From NCBI RefSeq assembly GCF_028622875.1, contig NZ_CP117709.1, positions 1,240,001 through 1,304,000 on the forward strand: a stretch of DNA of 64,000 nt, read 5' to 3'. The notes beneath the pieces are model-generated. The model saw nothing but the letters and a program-made list of their open reading frames with translations. It ran no database searches and was not told the DNA's origin. The stretch is from Streptomyces sp. MMBL 11-1. Its GTDB lineage: Bacteria; Actinomycetota; Actinomycetes; Streptomycetales; Streptomycetaceae. Position 1 is the first letter of the stretch; every line of letters begins with the position of its first letter. A program made the translations under genes and the position numbers. Positions 18,612-27,327 of this stretch are shown here, one piece after another.

Positions 18612-20528
18612 ATGGGCAGCAATGTCGAGACGCTGGAGTTCCAGGCGGAGACACGCCAGTTGCTCCGGCTGGTGATTCACTCGATCTACTCGAACAAGGA
18701 CATCTTCCTGCGTGAGTTGATCTCCAACGCCTCCGACGCCCTGGACAAACTGCGACTGGAGTCGCTGACCGACTCCAGCCTCGAAGCCGCATCGGCCGAC
18801 CTGCACATTTCCCTGGAGGTCGACCCGGAAGCCCGCACCTTGACGGTCCGTGACAACGGGATCGGCATGACCCGTGACGATCTGGTGGAGCTGATCGGCA
18901 CGATCGCCAAGTCCGGCACCGCGGGCATGCTGGAGAAGATCAAGGAATCCCAGGACGCCGCCACCGCCGAGAGCCTGATCGGACAGTTCGGCGTCGGCTT
19001 CTACTCGGCCTTCATGGTCGCCGACAAGGTCACCCTGTGCACCCGGCGGGCCGGCACCGACACCGGTACCCGCTGGGAGTCCGACGGCGAGGGCACCTAC
19101 GCCGTCCAGACCGTCGACGGCCTGGACGTGGGCACCTCGGTCACCCTTCACCTCAAGCCCGCCGACAGCGAGGACGGGCGCGCCGACTACCTGTCCGAGT
19201 CGAAGATCCGTCAGATCGTGAAGCAGTACTCGGACTTCATCCGCTGGCCCATCCGCATGGCCACCGAACGCCCCGGCGCCGACGGCGGGACCACCCGCGA
19301 GACCGACACGCTCAACTCGATGAAGGCACTGTGGGCCCGGCCTCGCACCGAGGTGACCGAGGACGAGTACAAGAAGTTCTACCAGCAGATCAGCCACGAC
19401 TGGCTGCCGCCGGCCGAGACGATCCACATGCGCGCCGAAGGCACCTTCGAGTACGAGGCGCTGCTGTTCATCCCCTCGCAGGCGCCCTTCGACCTGTTCT
19501 CCCGCGAGTCCAAGCCCGGCGTGCAGCTGTACGTCAAGCGGGTGTTCATCATGGACGACTGCGAAGCGCTCATGCCCAACTACCTGCGCTTCGTCAAGGG
19601 TGTCGTGGACGCCCACGACCTGTCGCTGAACGTCTCGCGCGAGATCCTCCAGCACGACCGGCAGATTCACGGGGTGCGGCGGCGCCTGGTCAAGAAGGTT
19701 CTCGGCGCCCTCAAGGACATGCAGTCCAAGGACGCCGAGCGCTACGCGAACGTGTGGGAGCAGTTCGGCCGGGCCCTGAAGGAAGGGCTGGTCGAGGACA
19801 CGGACAACACCGAGGCCCTGCTGCGGCTGGTGTCGGTGGCCTCCACCCACGACCCCGACAGGACCACCACACTGCGCGAGTACGTCGAGCGCATGAAGGA
19901 CGGCCAGGACACCATCTACTACCTGACCGGCGAGAGCCGGGCGATGGTGGAGAACTCCCCGCACATGGAGGCCGTCGCCGCGAAGGGGTACGAGGTGCTG
20001 ATCCTCACCGACCCCGTCGACGAGGTGTGGGTCGACCGCGTCCCGGCCTTCGACGGCCACCCGCTCCAGTCCATCGCCAAGGGCCAGGTGGATCTCGGCG
20101 AGTCGGCCGACGGCGAGGAGGAGGGCGACGCCGCCAGGGCGCAGCGCGAGGAGGAGTTCGCCTCCCTGCTGCCCTGGCTGACCGACGCCCTGTCCGAACA
20201 GGTCAAGCAGGTCCGCCTGTCATCACGTCTGACCACCTCGGCTGCCTGCATCGTCGGCGACGCCCACGACGTGACGCCGACCCTGGAGAAGATGTACCGG
20301 GCCATGGGCCAGCAGATGCCCACCGTCAAGAGGATCCTGGAACTCAACCCCTCGCACCCCTTGGTCGTCGCCCTGCGCACGGCTCACGACGCGAACGCCG
20401 ACGACCCCGCACTCACGGAGGTCGCCGAGCTGGTCTACGGGAGCGCGCTGCTTGCCGAAGGAGGCGACCTGCCCGACCCGGCCCGCTTCACCCGGCTGCT
20501 CGCCGACCGCCTGGCACGCACGCTGTAG
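18612..20528 (+). CDS. htpG: Molecular chaperone HtpG (Hsp90)
   Basis: A 638-residue ATP-dependent chaperone, the normal bacterial Hsp90 length. The N-terminal GHKL ATPase motifs are present: LRELISNASDALDKLR (Asn/Asp magnesium and ATP ligands), DNGIGM, and GQFGVGFYSAFMVA. The middle domain has RVFIMDDCEALMPNYLRFVKGVVD and LNVSREILQ, with a C-terminal dimerisation region. AAGAGGTCCCC precedes the ATG. A strong hairpin follows the stop. It acts in the cytosol on stress-denatured proteins with DnaK; the regulator-like gene upstream probably shares its expression. Confidence 0.98.
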   Translation: MGSNVETLEFQAETRQLLRLVIHSIYSNKDIFLRELISNASDALDKLRLESLTDSSLEAASADLHISLEVDPEARTLTVRDNGIGMTRDDLVELIGTIAKSGTAGMLEKIKESQDAATAESLIGQFGVGFYSAFMVADKVTLCTRRAGTDTGTRWESDGEGTYAVQTVDGLDVGTSVTLHLKPADSEDGRADYLSESKIRQIVKQYSDFIRWPIRMATERPGADGGTTRETDTLNSMKALWARPRTEVTEDEYKKFYQQISHDWLPPAETIHMRAEGTFEYEALLFIPSQAPFDLFSRESKPGVQLYVKRVFIMDDCEALMPNYLRFVKGVVDAHDLSLNVSREILQHDRQIHGVRRRLVKKVLGALKDMQSKDAERYANVWEQFGRALKEGLVEDTDNTEALLRLVSVASTHDPDRTTTLREYVERMKDGQDTIYYLTGESRAMVENSPHMEAVAAKGYEVLILTDPVDEVWVDRVPAFDGHPLQSIAKGQVDLGESADGEEEGDAARAQREEEFASLLPWLTDALSEQVKQVRLSSRLTTSAACIVGDAHDVTPTLEKMYRAMGQQMPTVKRILELNPSHPLVVALRTAHDANADDPALTEVAELVYGSALLAEGGDLPDPARFTRLLADRLARTL

Positions 20529-20560
20529 CCACCGGGTGCGGCCCGGCATCCGATGCACCC

Positions 20561-20597
20561 GCCCGCGTCGCCGGCCCGTACGGGCGCCGACGCGGGC
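20561..20597 (+). terminator. Terminator hairpin after htpG
   Basis: GCCCGCGTCG (20561-20570) pairs with CGACGCGGGC (20588-20597), and the loop itself contains a GCCCGTACGGGC palindrome, giving a tall GC-rich hairpin 33 bases past the stop. Confidence 0.65.
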
Positions 20598-20743
20598 GGG
20601 TTCCTGAGCGCCCTCTTAGCCGTGCCTTAAAGCGACCATAAGGATGGCCCCTACCCCCTCCCATCAGGCCTTTTCAGCCTTTCGAGCGGCTAGCTTGCTG
20701 ATCGCCACCCTCACAGCTGTGCTGTTTCGAAGGAGATCCGCCC

Positions 20744-21778
20744 ATGACCGCTCGTCGCAGGACCGCCGGCATCCTCGCCCTCGGTTTCGCACCGCTCGCA
20801 CTGGCCGGGCTGACTGCCGCCCCGGCCGCCGCGCACGGTTCGCTCACCGACCCGGTGAGCCGGGTGTCGGCGTGCTTCGCGGAGGGGCCGGAGAGCCCTG
20901 TGTCGGCGGCGTGCCGGGCGGCGGTCGCGGCGGGCGGGACCCAGGCGCTGTACGACTGGAATGGGGTGAACATCGCCAACGCGGCGGGCAAGCATCGTGA
21001 GTTGATCCCGGACGGCAAGCTGTGCAGCGCGGCCAACGACAAGTTCAAGGGCCTGGACCTTCCGCGCGCCGACTGGCCGGCCACCGCGATGTCTGCGGGC
21101 AAGCACACCTTCCGGTTCCGTGCGACGGCTCCGCACCGGGGCTCGTTCGAGCTGTATCTCACCAAGCCCGGTTACGACCCCACGAAGCCGCTGGCCTGGT
21201 CGGACCTGGAGGCGAAGCCCTTCGCCGGGGCCACCGACCCGGTGCTGGAGAACGGTTCGTACGTCTTCGACGGGACGATCCCCGAGCGCTCCGGGCGGCA
21301 GCTGGTCTACACGGTCTGGCAGCGCTCCGACTCCCCCGAGGCGTTCTACGCCTGCTCCGACGTGACGTTCGGCGGCGCTCCGGCCGGCGGTGGAGCGGAG
21401 AACAAGGAGGGGCAGCAGGGGTCCGGCGACAACTCCGGTGCCGAAACCCCGGCACCGGCCCCCTCCGCCCCGTCCGAGGACGCGATCGCCGAGGGTTCCG
21501 AGAAGTCGTCGGTCGAGCACAACGGCCACGGGGACGACGACGCGAACACCGGGGCGAAGGTCACCGCCGCCGCCCCGCCCGCCCCGGCGGAAAAGACCGG
21601 GGGCAACGCCCCCGAGGTCAACACCGCGAGCCAGGACGAGGAGCTGGCCGAGACGGGTGGCTCCAGCAGCAGCACCTTCCTGGCCATCGGGGGCGCCGGG
21701 GCGCTCGCCGCCGGCGCGGCCGTACTGTTCGCCTCGCAGCGCAGGCGGGCCACCGCGGCGGGGCGCCACGGCCGCTGA
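20744..21778 (+). CDS. Cell-wall-sorted AA10 lytic polysaccharide monooxygenase
   Basis: A 344-residue precursor. The signal peptide ends ...TAAPAAA so that the mature protein begins with His31 (HGSLTDPVSR), the invariant copper-binding N-terminal histidine of AA10 enzymes; the second copper histidine is H121 (SAGKHTFRF). The catalytic module ends near residue 207 (FYACSDVTFG). A Pro/Ala/Glu-rich linker of ~90 residues follows, then LAETG (301-305), a hydrophobic helix and a QRRR tail: a class E sortase-type sorting signal. It should be covalently attached to peptidoglycan and oxidise chitin or cellulose there. GAAGGAGA precedes the ATG. Confidence 0.92.
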   Translation: MTARRRTAGILALGFAPLALAGLTAAPAAAHGSLTDPVSRVSACFAEGPESPVSAACRAAVAAGGTQALYDWNGVNIANAAGKHRELIPDGKLCSAANDKFKGLDLPRADWPATAMSAGKHTFRFRATAPHRGSFELYLTKPGYDPTKPLAWSDLEAKPFAGATDPVLENGSYVFDGTIPERSGRQLVYTVWQRSDSPEAFYACSDVTFGGAPAGGGAENKEGQQGSGDNSGAETPAPAPSAPSEDAIAEGSEKSSVEHNGHGDDDANTGAKVTAAAPPAPAEKTGGNAPEVNTASQDEELAETGGSSSSTFLAIGGAGALAAGAAVLFASQRRRATAAGRHGR

Positions 21779-21802
21779 CCGCCGCAGCACCCCCTCCCCT
21801 AC

Positions 21803-21838
21803 CCCTGCCGCGTCCCTCCGGGACGTCGGGCGCGGCAG
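21803..21838. terminator. Bidirectional terminator between the LPMO and lipase genes
   Basis: CCTGCCGCG and CGCGGCAGG arms enclose a smaller GTCCC/GGGAC hairpin in the gap between the two convergent genes. Confidence 0.55.
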
Positions 21839-21908
21839 GACGTGACGGGCCGGGGTCCGCTGTCCGCACCGTCGGACGCCGGGCCCCGGCCCGTCGTCGC
21901 GCGGTCGG

Positions 21909-22802
21909 TCAGCCGATGACCGAGGCGCAGGTGGTCGGGGTGGCGCGTGCCGGGTCGAGGGCGTTGGCCACTTCGTGGAAGGCGATGCGGTCGATGGTCC
22001 CGATCGCCACGTGCTCGGACAGGTCGACCGGGCACAGGTCCTGGAGCAGCACGTTGCGTACGTTCGGCCCGTCCAGGTACTGCGTGCGGTACGGGGTCAC
22101 GACCTGGTCGTACTTGGTCGCGATGACGGTGTAGCGGACGCCGGGGACGGTGTCGCCGCCCGCGGTGAGCTTGGTGATGAAGGGTGATCCCGCGATCTGG
22201 TCGGCGAGTCCGGGGGTGTTGTCGCTGATGAACTTCTCGACGCCGGGGAAGTACGGCAGCAGCTTGGTGAGGCCGAGCAGCGTGGTGCCGTGGTTGTCCG
22301 GGGCGATACCGACGAGGGCGTTGACCTTGTCGGCACCGCCGAGGAACTTCAGGTAGTAGTTCGGCATCATGCCGCCCTGGGAGTGGCCGACGAGGTCGGC
22401 CTTCGGGGCTCCGGTGGCGTCGAGGACCTTGTCGACGAACACGTCGAGCTGTTCGGCGGACTTGTCGATGGGGCCGAGGCCGTGGAAGAACGGCACGCCG
22501 GGGAGCTGACCGTAGTCGAGGGAGAAGACGCAGTAGCCCCGGTTGACCAGGTAGGGGGCGAGGACCAGCCAGTTGTCGATCGCGTTCCCGAAGGTTCCGT
22601 GGACCAGGACGACGGGGCGGGGGTGGGCGGCGGAGGGTTTGCAGGAGTAGTCGTTCCAGCCACGCGAGGTGGCCTCGGCGGCGGCCGGGGTGGCCGCGGT
22701 CGCGGTCGCCGCGGGGGCGACGAGGACGGTGAGGGCGAGGAGCAGGGCGGCGAGCAGGCTGCGCGTGCGGGGAACGCGCGCAGCACGGATCCAGGGCAGC
22801 AT
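21909..22802 (-). CDS. Secreted triacylglycerol lipase (alpha/beta-hydrolase)
   Basis: A 297-residue precursor with a Sec signal (RSLLAALLLALTVLVAPAATATA). The mature domain has the oxyanion-hole motif VVLVHGTFGNAIDNW, the nucleophile elbow GHSQGG, and later acid and His regions (VTPYRTQYL..., LSEHVAIGTIDRIAFHEV). It resembles actinomycete and Propionibacterium-type lipases (family I.7-like). AAGGAGATC precedes the ATG at 22802. The upstream region carries the motif shared with the SGNH lipase and two TTAC-N6-GTAA sites. It is divergent from a membrane-protein gene and convergent with the LPMO gene in a block of secreted enzymes. Confidence 0.94.
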   Translation of the reverse strand: MLPWIRAARVPRTRSLLAALLLALTVLVAPAATATAATPAAAEATSRGWNDYSCKPSAAHPRPVVLVHGTFGNAIDNWLVLAPYLVNRGYCVFSLDYGQLPGVPFFHGLGPIDKSAEQLDVFVDKVLDATGAPKADLVGHSQGGMMPNYYLKFLGGADKVNALVGIAPDNHGTTLLGLTKLLPYFPGVEKFISDNTPGLADQIAGSPFITKLTAGGDTVPGVRYTVIATKYDQVVTPYRTQYLDGPNVRNVLLQDLCPVDLSEHVAIGTIDRIAFHEVANALDPARATPTTCASVIG

Positions 22803-22873
22803 CGTGGGATCTCCTTGCGGCTCAAGGGAGGTGCGATGGCGGTGCGCCCTGTGGCCCGGACCACAAGCTTTAT

Positions 22874-22910
22874 GTGCTCATGCCAAATTACGCACGAGTA
22901 AGGTGGCGTG
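22874..22910 (-). promoter_or_regulatory. Motif shared with the SGNH lipase gene
   Basis: On the lipase strand, CACGCCAC is followed by TTTGGCATGAGCAC ending 72 bases before the start codon. The second element matches the SGNH lipase upstream element at 13 of 14 positions. Confidence 0.45.
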
Positions 22911-22929
22911 GGAAGTTACGCGTCGGTAA
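22888..22929. promoter_or_regulatory. Two TTAC-N6-GTAA inverted repeats in a divergent promoter region
   Basis: TTACGCACGAGTAA (22888-22901) and TTACGCGTCGGTAA (22916-22929) are 28 bases apart, between the lipase and the membrane-protein gene. They look like paired operator sites of a TetR- or MarR-type regulator. Confidence 0.45.
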
Positions 22930-23028
22930 AAACTGGGGCGGCGGCGCTCGTCGGCCCGACCGCCGCGTCGCTACGCCGTTCGGCCCGCCCAGCCTGCGCG
23001 GACGCCGCCGCCCCCGGACCGTGGGGGC

Positions 23029-24081
23029 ATGACTTTCGTCGACGAGGTGAAGAACGCCGTCACCCCACGGGCCGCCCTGCTCGTCATCGGTGTGCTCGGA
23101 CTGCAACTGCTGTTCATCGCGTCCTACGTCGGAGCGCTGCACAAGCCCAAGCCGACGGACGTCGCCTTCGGGGTGGTGGCCCCGCGGCAGATGTCCCAGC
23201 AGCTCGTCGACCGGCTGGACGGGCTCCCCGGCGGGCCGCTCGACCCCCGTACGGTGAGCAGTGCCGCCGAGGCCCGCGAGCAGATCATGAACCGCGACAT
23301 CGACGGCGCCCTGATCGTCTCACCGGAAGGCCGCACCGACACCCTGCTGGTCGCCTCCGGCGGCGGAACGGCTCTGGCCACCTCCCTGGAGCGGATCCTC
23401 ACCGAGGTCGACGCCTCCCAGCAGCGGAGCGTGCGGACCGTGGACGTCGCCCCGGCCTCCGGCGAGGACTTCAACGGGCTCTCGTCCTTCTACCTGGTCG
23501 TCGGCTGGTGCGTGGGCGGCTATCTCTGCGCCTCGATCCTGGCCATCAGCTCCGGCGCCAAACCCGCCAACCGGCAGCGGGCGGCGATCCGGACCGGGGC
23601 CATGGCCCTCTACTCGATCGTGGGCGGCATCGGCGGCGCGATCATCATCGGGCCGGTCCTCGGCGCGCTGCCGGGCAGCTTCTGGGGGCTGGCGGGCCTG
23701 GGCGCCCTGGTCGTCTTCGCGGTCGGCACGACCACGCTCGCCCTGCAGGCGCTCACCGGCATCATCGGCATCGGCCTGGCCGTCCTCATCATCGTCATCG
23801 CGGGCAACCCGAGCGCGGGCGGCGCCTTCCCGCTGCCGATGCTCCCGGACTTCTGGCGGGCGATCGGTCCGGCCCTCCCTCCGGGCGCGGGCACCTGGGT
23901 GGCCCGCTCGATCGCCTACTTCCGGGGCAACGCGGTCACCGGGCCCCTGCTGGTGCTCTCGGCCTGGGCGGTCGTCGGCACGGCGTTGACCCTGCTGCTG
24001 TCGATGCGGCACCGGCCCGGGCAGGACGACGACCACGGTACGGAGACGGCCCGCGCGGCGGGTGGGTCGACGGCCGTCTGA
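23029..24081 (+). CDS. Multi-pass membrane protein, YhgE/ABC-2 permease-like
   Basis: A 350-residue protein with one N-terminal membrane helix (LLVIGVLGLQLLFIASYVGAL), a ~100-residue extracellular domain (DVAFGVVAPRQMSQQLVDRL ... RSVRTVDVAPASGEDFNGLS), then five or six membrane helices. This is the architecture of YhgE/Pip or DUF3533-type ABC-2-like permeases. No ATPase partner gene is adjacent. It is divergent from the lipase gene across a region with two inverted repeats, so it may be under a repressor encoded elsewhere. Substrate unknown. Confidence 0.75.
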   Translation: MTFVDEVKNAVTPRAALLVIGVLGLQLLFIASYVGALHKPKPTDVAFGVVAPRQMSQQLVDRLDGLPGGPLDPRTVSSAAEAREQIMNRDIDGALIVSPEGRTDTLLVASGGGTALATSLERILTEVDASQQRSVRTVDVAPASGEDFNGLSSFYLVVGWCVGGYLCASILAISSGAKPANRQRAAIRTGAMALYSIVGGIGGAIIIGPVLGALPGSFWGLAGLGALVVFAVGTTTLALQALTGIIGIGLAVLIIVIAGNPSAGGAFPLPMLPDFWRAIGPALPPGAGTWVARSIAYFRGNAVTGPLLVLSAWAVVGTALTLLLSMRHRPGQDDDHGTETARAAGGSTAV

Positions 24082-24108
24082 CATCCGCTCCCGCACGGTG
24101 AGATGTTC

Positions 24109-24135
24109 ACGGGGCCGTCCCGGTGACGGCCCCGT
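24109..24135 (+). terminator. Terminator after the YhgE-like gene
   Basis: An 11-base-pair perfect stem (ACGGGGCCGTC / GACGGCCCCGT) with a five-base loop, 28 bases past the stop. Confidence 0.65.
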
Positions 24136-24154
24136 CTGACGCGCGCCCCAATTC

Positions 24155-24184
24155 TTGATGTCCGGTCAGTGCGGGGACTAGGAA
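24155..24184 (+). promoter_or_regulatory. Probable promoter of the phospholipase A2 gene
   Basis: TTGATG (24155-24160), an 18-base spacer and TAGGAA (24179-24184), close to the Streptomyces HrdB consensus. It would give a leader of about 88 bases. Confidence 0.45.
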
Positions 24185-24278
24185 TGACAGGTGCATGACG
24201 ACATGCTGGAGCGGCCTCGTTCCACCCGACGAGGAGCACGGCCAGGACCCTTCCCTTTCCCCCGCACGGAGGTCTCTC

Positions 24279-24776
24279 ATGCGTCGTCGATTCACGGTTC
24301 CGCTCGCCGCGGTCGCCCTGTCACTCCCGCTCAGTCTGATCAGCGCCGCTTCCGCCTCGGCCGCCCCCGCCGACAAGCCACAGGTGCTCAGCTCCTGGAC
24401 CCAGACCAGCGCCTCCAGTTACCACGCCTGGAACACCGCCCGCAACAACCAGGGCGCCTGGTCCGCGTACGGCTTCAACTGGTCGACCGACTACTGCAGC
24501 AGCTCCCCCGACAACCCGTTCGGCTTCCCCTTCCAGACCTCCTGCGCCCGCCATGACTTCGGCTACCGGAACTACAAGGCCGCCGGTACGTTCTCCGCCA
24601 ACAAGGCCCGTATCGACTCCGCCTTCTACGAGGACCTCAAGCGCGTGTGCGCCCGCTACTCGGGCGCGACGAAGACCTCGTGCAACGGCACGGCCTGGAC
24701 CTACTACCAGGCCGTGAAAGCCTTCGGCATCTCCCCGGCCAAGGCGGACACCGGCAATCTGCCCGAGGCCGCCTGA
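24279..24776 (+). CDS. Secreted prokaryotic phospholipase A2
   Basis: A 165-residue precursor. Signal peptide to about residue 29 (MRRRFTVPLAAVALSLPLSL ... ASA), then a ~136-residue mature domain. The active-site segment SCARHDFGYRNYK contains the catalytic His-Asp pair of the Streptomyces violaceoruber-type phospholipase A2, with the upstream calcium-site region GFNWSTDYCS and two more cysteines (KRVCARYSGATKTSC) for disulfides. ACGGAGGT precedes the ATG at 24279; codons upstream of it look non-coding. It hydrolyses the sn-2 ester of phospholipids outside the cell. Converges with a protease gene across a strong terminator. Confidence 0.94.
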   Translation: MRRRFTVPLAAVALSLPLSLISAASASAAPADKPQVLSSWTQTSASSYHAWNTARNNQGAWSAYGFNWSTDYCSSSPDNPFGFPFQTSCARHDFGYRNYKAAGTFSANKARIDSAFYEDLKRVCARYSGATKTSCNGTAWTYYQAVKAFGISPAKADTGNLPEAA

Positions 24777-24821
24777 CCGCCCGGCCACCACGAGACCCGC
24801 CCCACCCCGCCACCGCACAGG

Positions 24822-24853
24822 GGAGAGGCCCCCGGCGTCCCGGGGGCCTCTCC
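24822..24853. terminator. Bidirectional terminator between the phospholipase and protease genes
   Basis: A 14-base-pair perfect stem (24822-24835 with 24840-24853) and a four-base loop, between convergent genes. Confidence 0.75.
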
Positions 24854-24885
24854 GTCTCTCCGTCTCGCTGTGGCGCGGTGGAGCG

Positions 24886-25971
24886 TCAGCCGATCTCGGC
24901 TCCGTACGCGGCCAGCGCCTCCGGTACCGGCTGGAAGAAGGTCGTGCCGCCCGAGGAGCAGTCGCCGCTGCCGCCGGAGGTCAGACCGAGCGCGGTGTCG
25001 TCCGCGAAGAGGGCGCCGCCGCTGTCGCCGGGCTCGGCGCAGACCGTCGTCTGGATGAGGCCGTTGACGATGTCGCCGTTGCCGTAGTTGACCGTGGCGT
25101 CCAGCGCCGTGACCTCACCGTCGTGCACCTGGGTGGTGGAGCCGCTGCGGGTGACCGCCTGGCCGACGGTCGCGTCGCCCGCCCGGGTGATCGCCTGGGT
25201 GGAGCCGTCGTAGAGGTTCACCTCGCTCGGGTGCGCGGTGTCCGAGACGTACTTGACCAGGCCGTAGTCGTTCTCCGGGAAGCTGGAGCCCTCGTTCGCC
25301 CCGATCTCCGGGCCGCCCTGGGTGTCCGACCAGCTGGTGACCGACTCGGTGCAGTGTCCGGCGGTCAGGAAGTACGGCTCGCCGCCCTTGACCACGTTGA
25401 AGCCGAGCGAGCAGCGGGAGCCGGAGCCCCAGATCGCGTCGCCGCCCGCGATCAGCGGCTGGAACTCACCGGCCGTCCTGGTGAGTTCGGCCGTGCCGCC
25501 GAGGCCCTCGACCACGGCCGAGAGCTTCTTCCAGGCCGCGCCGTCGACCGTGCTGTCGGCGGTGACGCGCACCTTGTTGCTGACCGGGTCGACCGCCCAG
25601 GAGGTGCCCGGGATCGTCGCCCGGTCGGTGAGGGTCGCCCGGGCCGACTTCAGATCGGCAAGAGAGTTCTGAACGATTCTGGCCTTGCCGCCCGCCTGAC
25701 GGACCTGCTCGGCGCCCGCCTCGTCGAGGACGTTCACGACGAGGGCCTCGGCCGTGGCGTCGTAGTACGAGCCTGCCGCGTCCGCGCCCAGGTCTCGGTC
25801 CAGGGCGGTGGCCAGTTTTCCGGCCGCGTCCGCGCTGAGGGCCTTGGCCGCGAACGTCGGCACATCGTCACTGGCGTTCGCAGTCTGGAACGTGAATCCC
25901 GCTGCGACGAGGGCGACGACGGCCGAGCCGGCCAGCGTCGCGCGCTTCCTGGATATACGTCGATGCTTCAA
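24886..25971 (-). CDS. Streptogrisin-family secreted serine protease (S1, alpha-lytic type) with a TTG start
   Basis: A 361-residue prepro-protease. The only well-placed ribosome-binding site (AGGAGGT) sits just before a TTG at 25971, giving a classic signal peptide ([18 protein letters not shown] ... TANA). A prodomain of ~115 residues ([20 protein letters not shown] ... [15 protein letters not shown]) is followed by the mature chymotrypsin fold starting near [12 protein letters not shown]. The catalytic triad is visible: TAGHC (His), ENDYG (Asp), AEPGDSGG (Ser). The paralogue streptogrisin B lies 12 kb away. The mature part is closer to streptogrisins than to trypsins; subtype (A, D or other) is uncertain. 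Confidence 0.93.
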   Translation of the reverse strand: MKHRRISRKRATLAGSAVVALVAAGFTFQTANASDDVPTFAAKALSADAAGKLATALDRDLGADAAGSYYDATAEALVVNVLDEAGAEQVRQAGGKARIVQNSLADLKSARATLTDRATIPGTSWAVDPVSNKVRVTADSTVDGAAWKKLSAVVEGLGGTAELTRTAGEFQPLIAGGDAIWGSGSRCSLGFNVVKGGEPYFLTAGHCTESVTSWSDTQGGPEIGANEGSSFPENDYGLVKYVSDTAHPSEVNLYDGSTQAITRAGDATVGQAVTRSGSTTQVHDGEVTALDATVNYGNGDIVNGLIQTTVCAEPGDSGGALFADDTALGLTSGGSGDCSSGGTTFFQPVPEALAAYGAEIG

Positions 25972-26409
25972 CTTCGACCTCCTGTGGGGCCGTGTACGGA
26001 GCAAGTGGGGTGCGCGTACACGGAGGATGGGGCGCCCACTATGCCGAGGCGGCGAAACGCGCACAAGGTCGGCTTCCAGACGCGCACATGACATCGACGC
26101 TTCGCACGCGAGGCGTTCACCTGCCCCGGGTCATGCCACGTCGGTTCCGATCGCGAACACCTGGTGCAACCGTGGACGGCCCCTGGGTGAGGACTAGTCC
26201 TGTCCGGTATTCGCCGTTGGTGTCCGGACGGTGGGTCCACCTGTCCGGATGGAGACGGAGATCGTCCGCCGGGGAGCCGTTCCGTACCTTCACAGTTCCT
26301 GTCGCCCAGCAGTCCCGGTAACGCCTCTGATGGGTCATCATCGAAAGGGCAGCACACGCCGGGCACACCGTGTCCGGGCCGGCCGGGTGACCGAGCGGAG
26401 GAGGAACGG
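25972..26409. other. Divergent intergenic region (438 bases)
   Basis: It lies between the protease and the alpha/beta-hydrolase genes, which diverge. I see no gene, hairpin or clear promoter pair; GTCCGG occurs several times between 26198 and 26257 without regular spacing. Confidence 0.5.
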
Positions 26410-27309
26410 GTGCGCAATCGGGTGCTCGCGGCGGACGGGCGGCATCTGATGGTGGAGCGGATGGGGGACCCGCGGGGCAGACCGGTCTTCCTCCTCCACG
26501 GCACTCCGGGCAGCAGACTCGGGCCCGCTCCCCGCTCCATGGTGCTGTACCAGCGCCATACGCAGCTGATCACCTACGACCGCCCGGGATACGGCGGCAG
26601 CGACCGGCACGAGGGCCGCCGGATCAAGGACGTCGTCGAGGACGTGCGGGCCATCGCCGACTCGCTGGGACTGGGACGATTCGCCGTGGTGGGCCGGTCC
26701 GGCGGGGCCCCGCACGCCCTGGCCTGCGCGGCGCTGATGCCGGAACGGATCACCCGGACCGCCGCTCTGGTCAGTCTCGCGCCCCCGGACGCGGCCGGTC
26801 TCGACTGGTTCGACGGGATGACCGCGTCCAATGTGCTCGCGTACTCCACGGCGGCCGACGACCCGAAGAGCCTGGCGGAGTCCTTCATCCTGCGCTCGGC
26901 GCAGATCCGCCGGGACCCGGTCAGGCTCCTGGACGACCTGCGCCGGGAGCTGACCGACTCCGACCGGATGGTGGTCAACGACGCGGGGATCCGCTCCATG
27001 CTGCTGCGCAACTACAGCGAGGGGCTGCGCACCTCGGCGTACGGCTGGATCGACGACGCCATCGCGTTCTGCAGCCCCTGGGGCTTCGATCCCGGCCGGA
27101 TCACCGGCGAGGTGCTCCTCTGGCACGGGGTGAAGGACGTCTTCTCCCCGGTCGGCCACTCCCGCTGGCTGGCCGGGCGGATACCGGGGGCCACCGCCGT
27201 ACTCGAACCGAAGGCGGCCCACTTCGACGCGTTCCCCATGCTCCCCCGCGTCCTCGACTGGCTGCTGGACGAGCGGGAGCACCCGGACGGCCCCGGGCCG
27301 GGAGGGTGA
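26410..27309 (+). CDS. Alpha/beta-fold hydrolase
   Basis: A 299-residue cytoplasmic protein with the alpha/beta-hydrolase pattern: oxyanion-hole motif PVFLLHGTPGSRLG, TYDRPGYGGSD after strand 4, nucleophile elbow VVGRSGGAPHAL (Ser in GRSGG), acid region LLWHGVKDVFSP, and catalytic His in AAHFDAFP. The start is GTG at 26410 after GAGGAAC. The substrate cannot be predicted. It converges with fxsT (18-base gap), so it is not part of the Fxs operon. Confidence 0.9.
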   Translation: MRNRVLAADGRHLMVERMGDPRGRPVFLLHGTPGSRLGPAPRSMVLYQRHTQLITYDRPGYGGSDRHEGRRIKDVVEDVRAIADSLGLGRFAVVGRSGGAPHALACAALMPERITRTAALVSLAPPDAAGLDWFDGMTASNVLAYSTAADDPKSLAESFILRSAQIRRDPVRLLDDLRRELTDSDRMVVNDAGIRSMLLRNYSEGLRTSAYGWIDDAIAFCSPWGFDPGRITGEVLLWHGVKDVFSPVGHSRWLAGRIPGATAVLEPKAAHFDAFPMLPRVLDWLLDEREHPDGPGPGG

Positions 27310-27327
27310 GCCCTCCCGGCCGGACGG

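Noticed and set aside
17764..18612. HspR (HAIR) operator for htpG
   Set aside because: No CTTGAGT-N7-ACTCAAG-like sequence was seen in the upstream regions.
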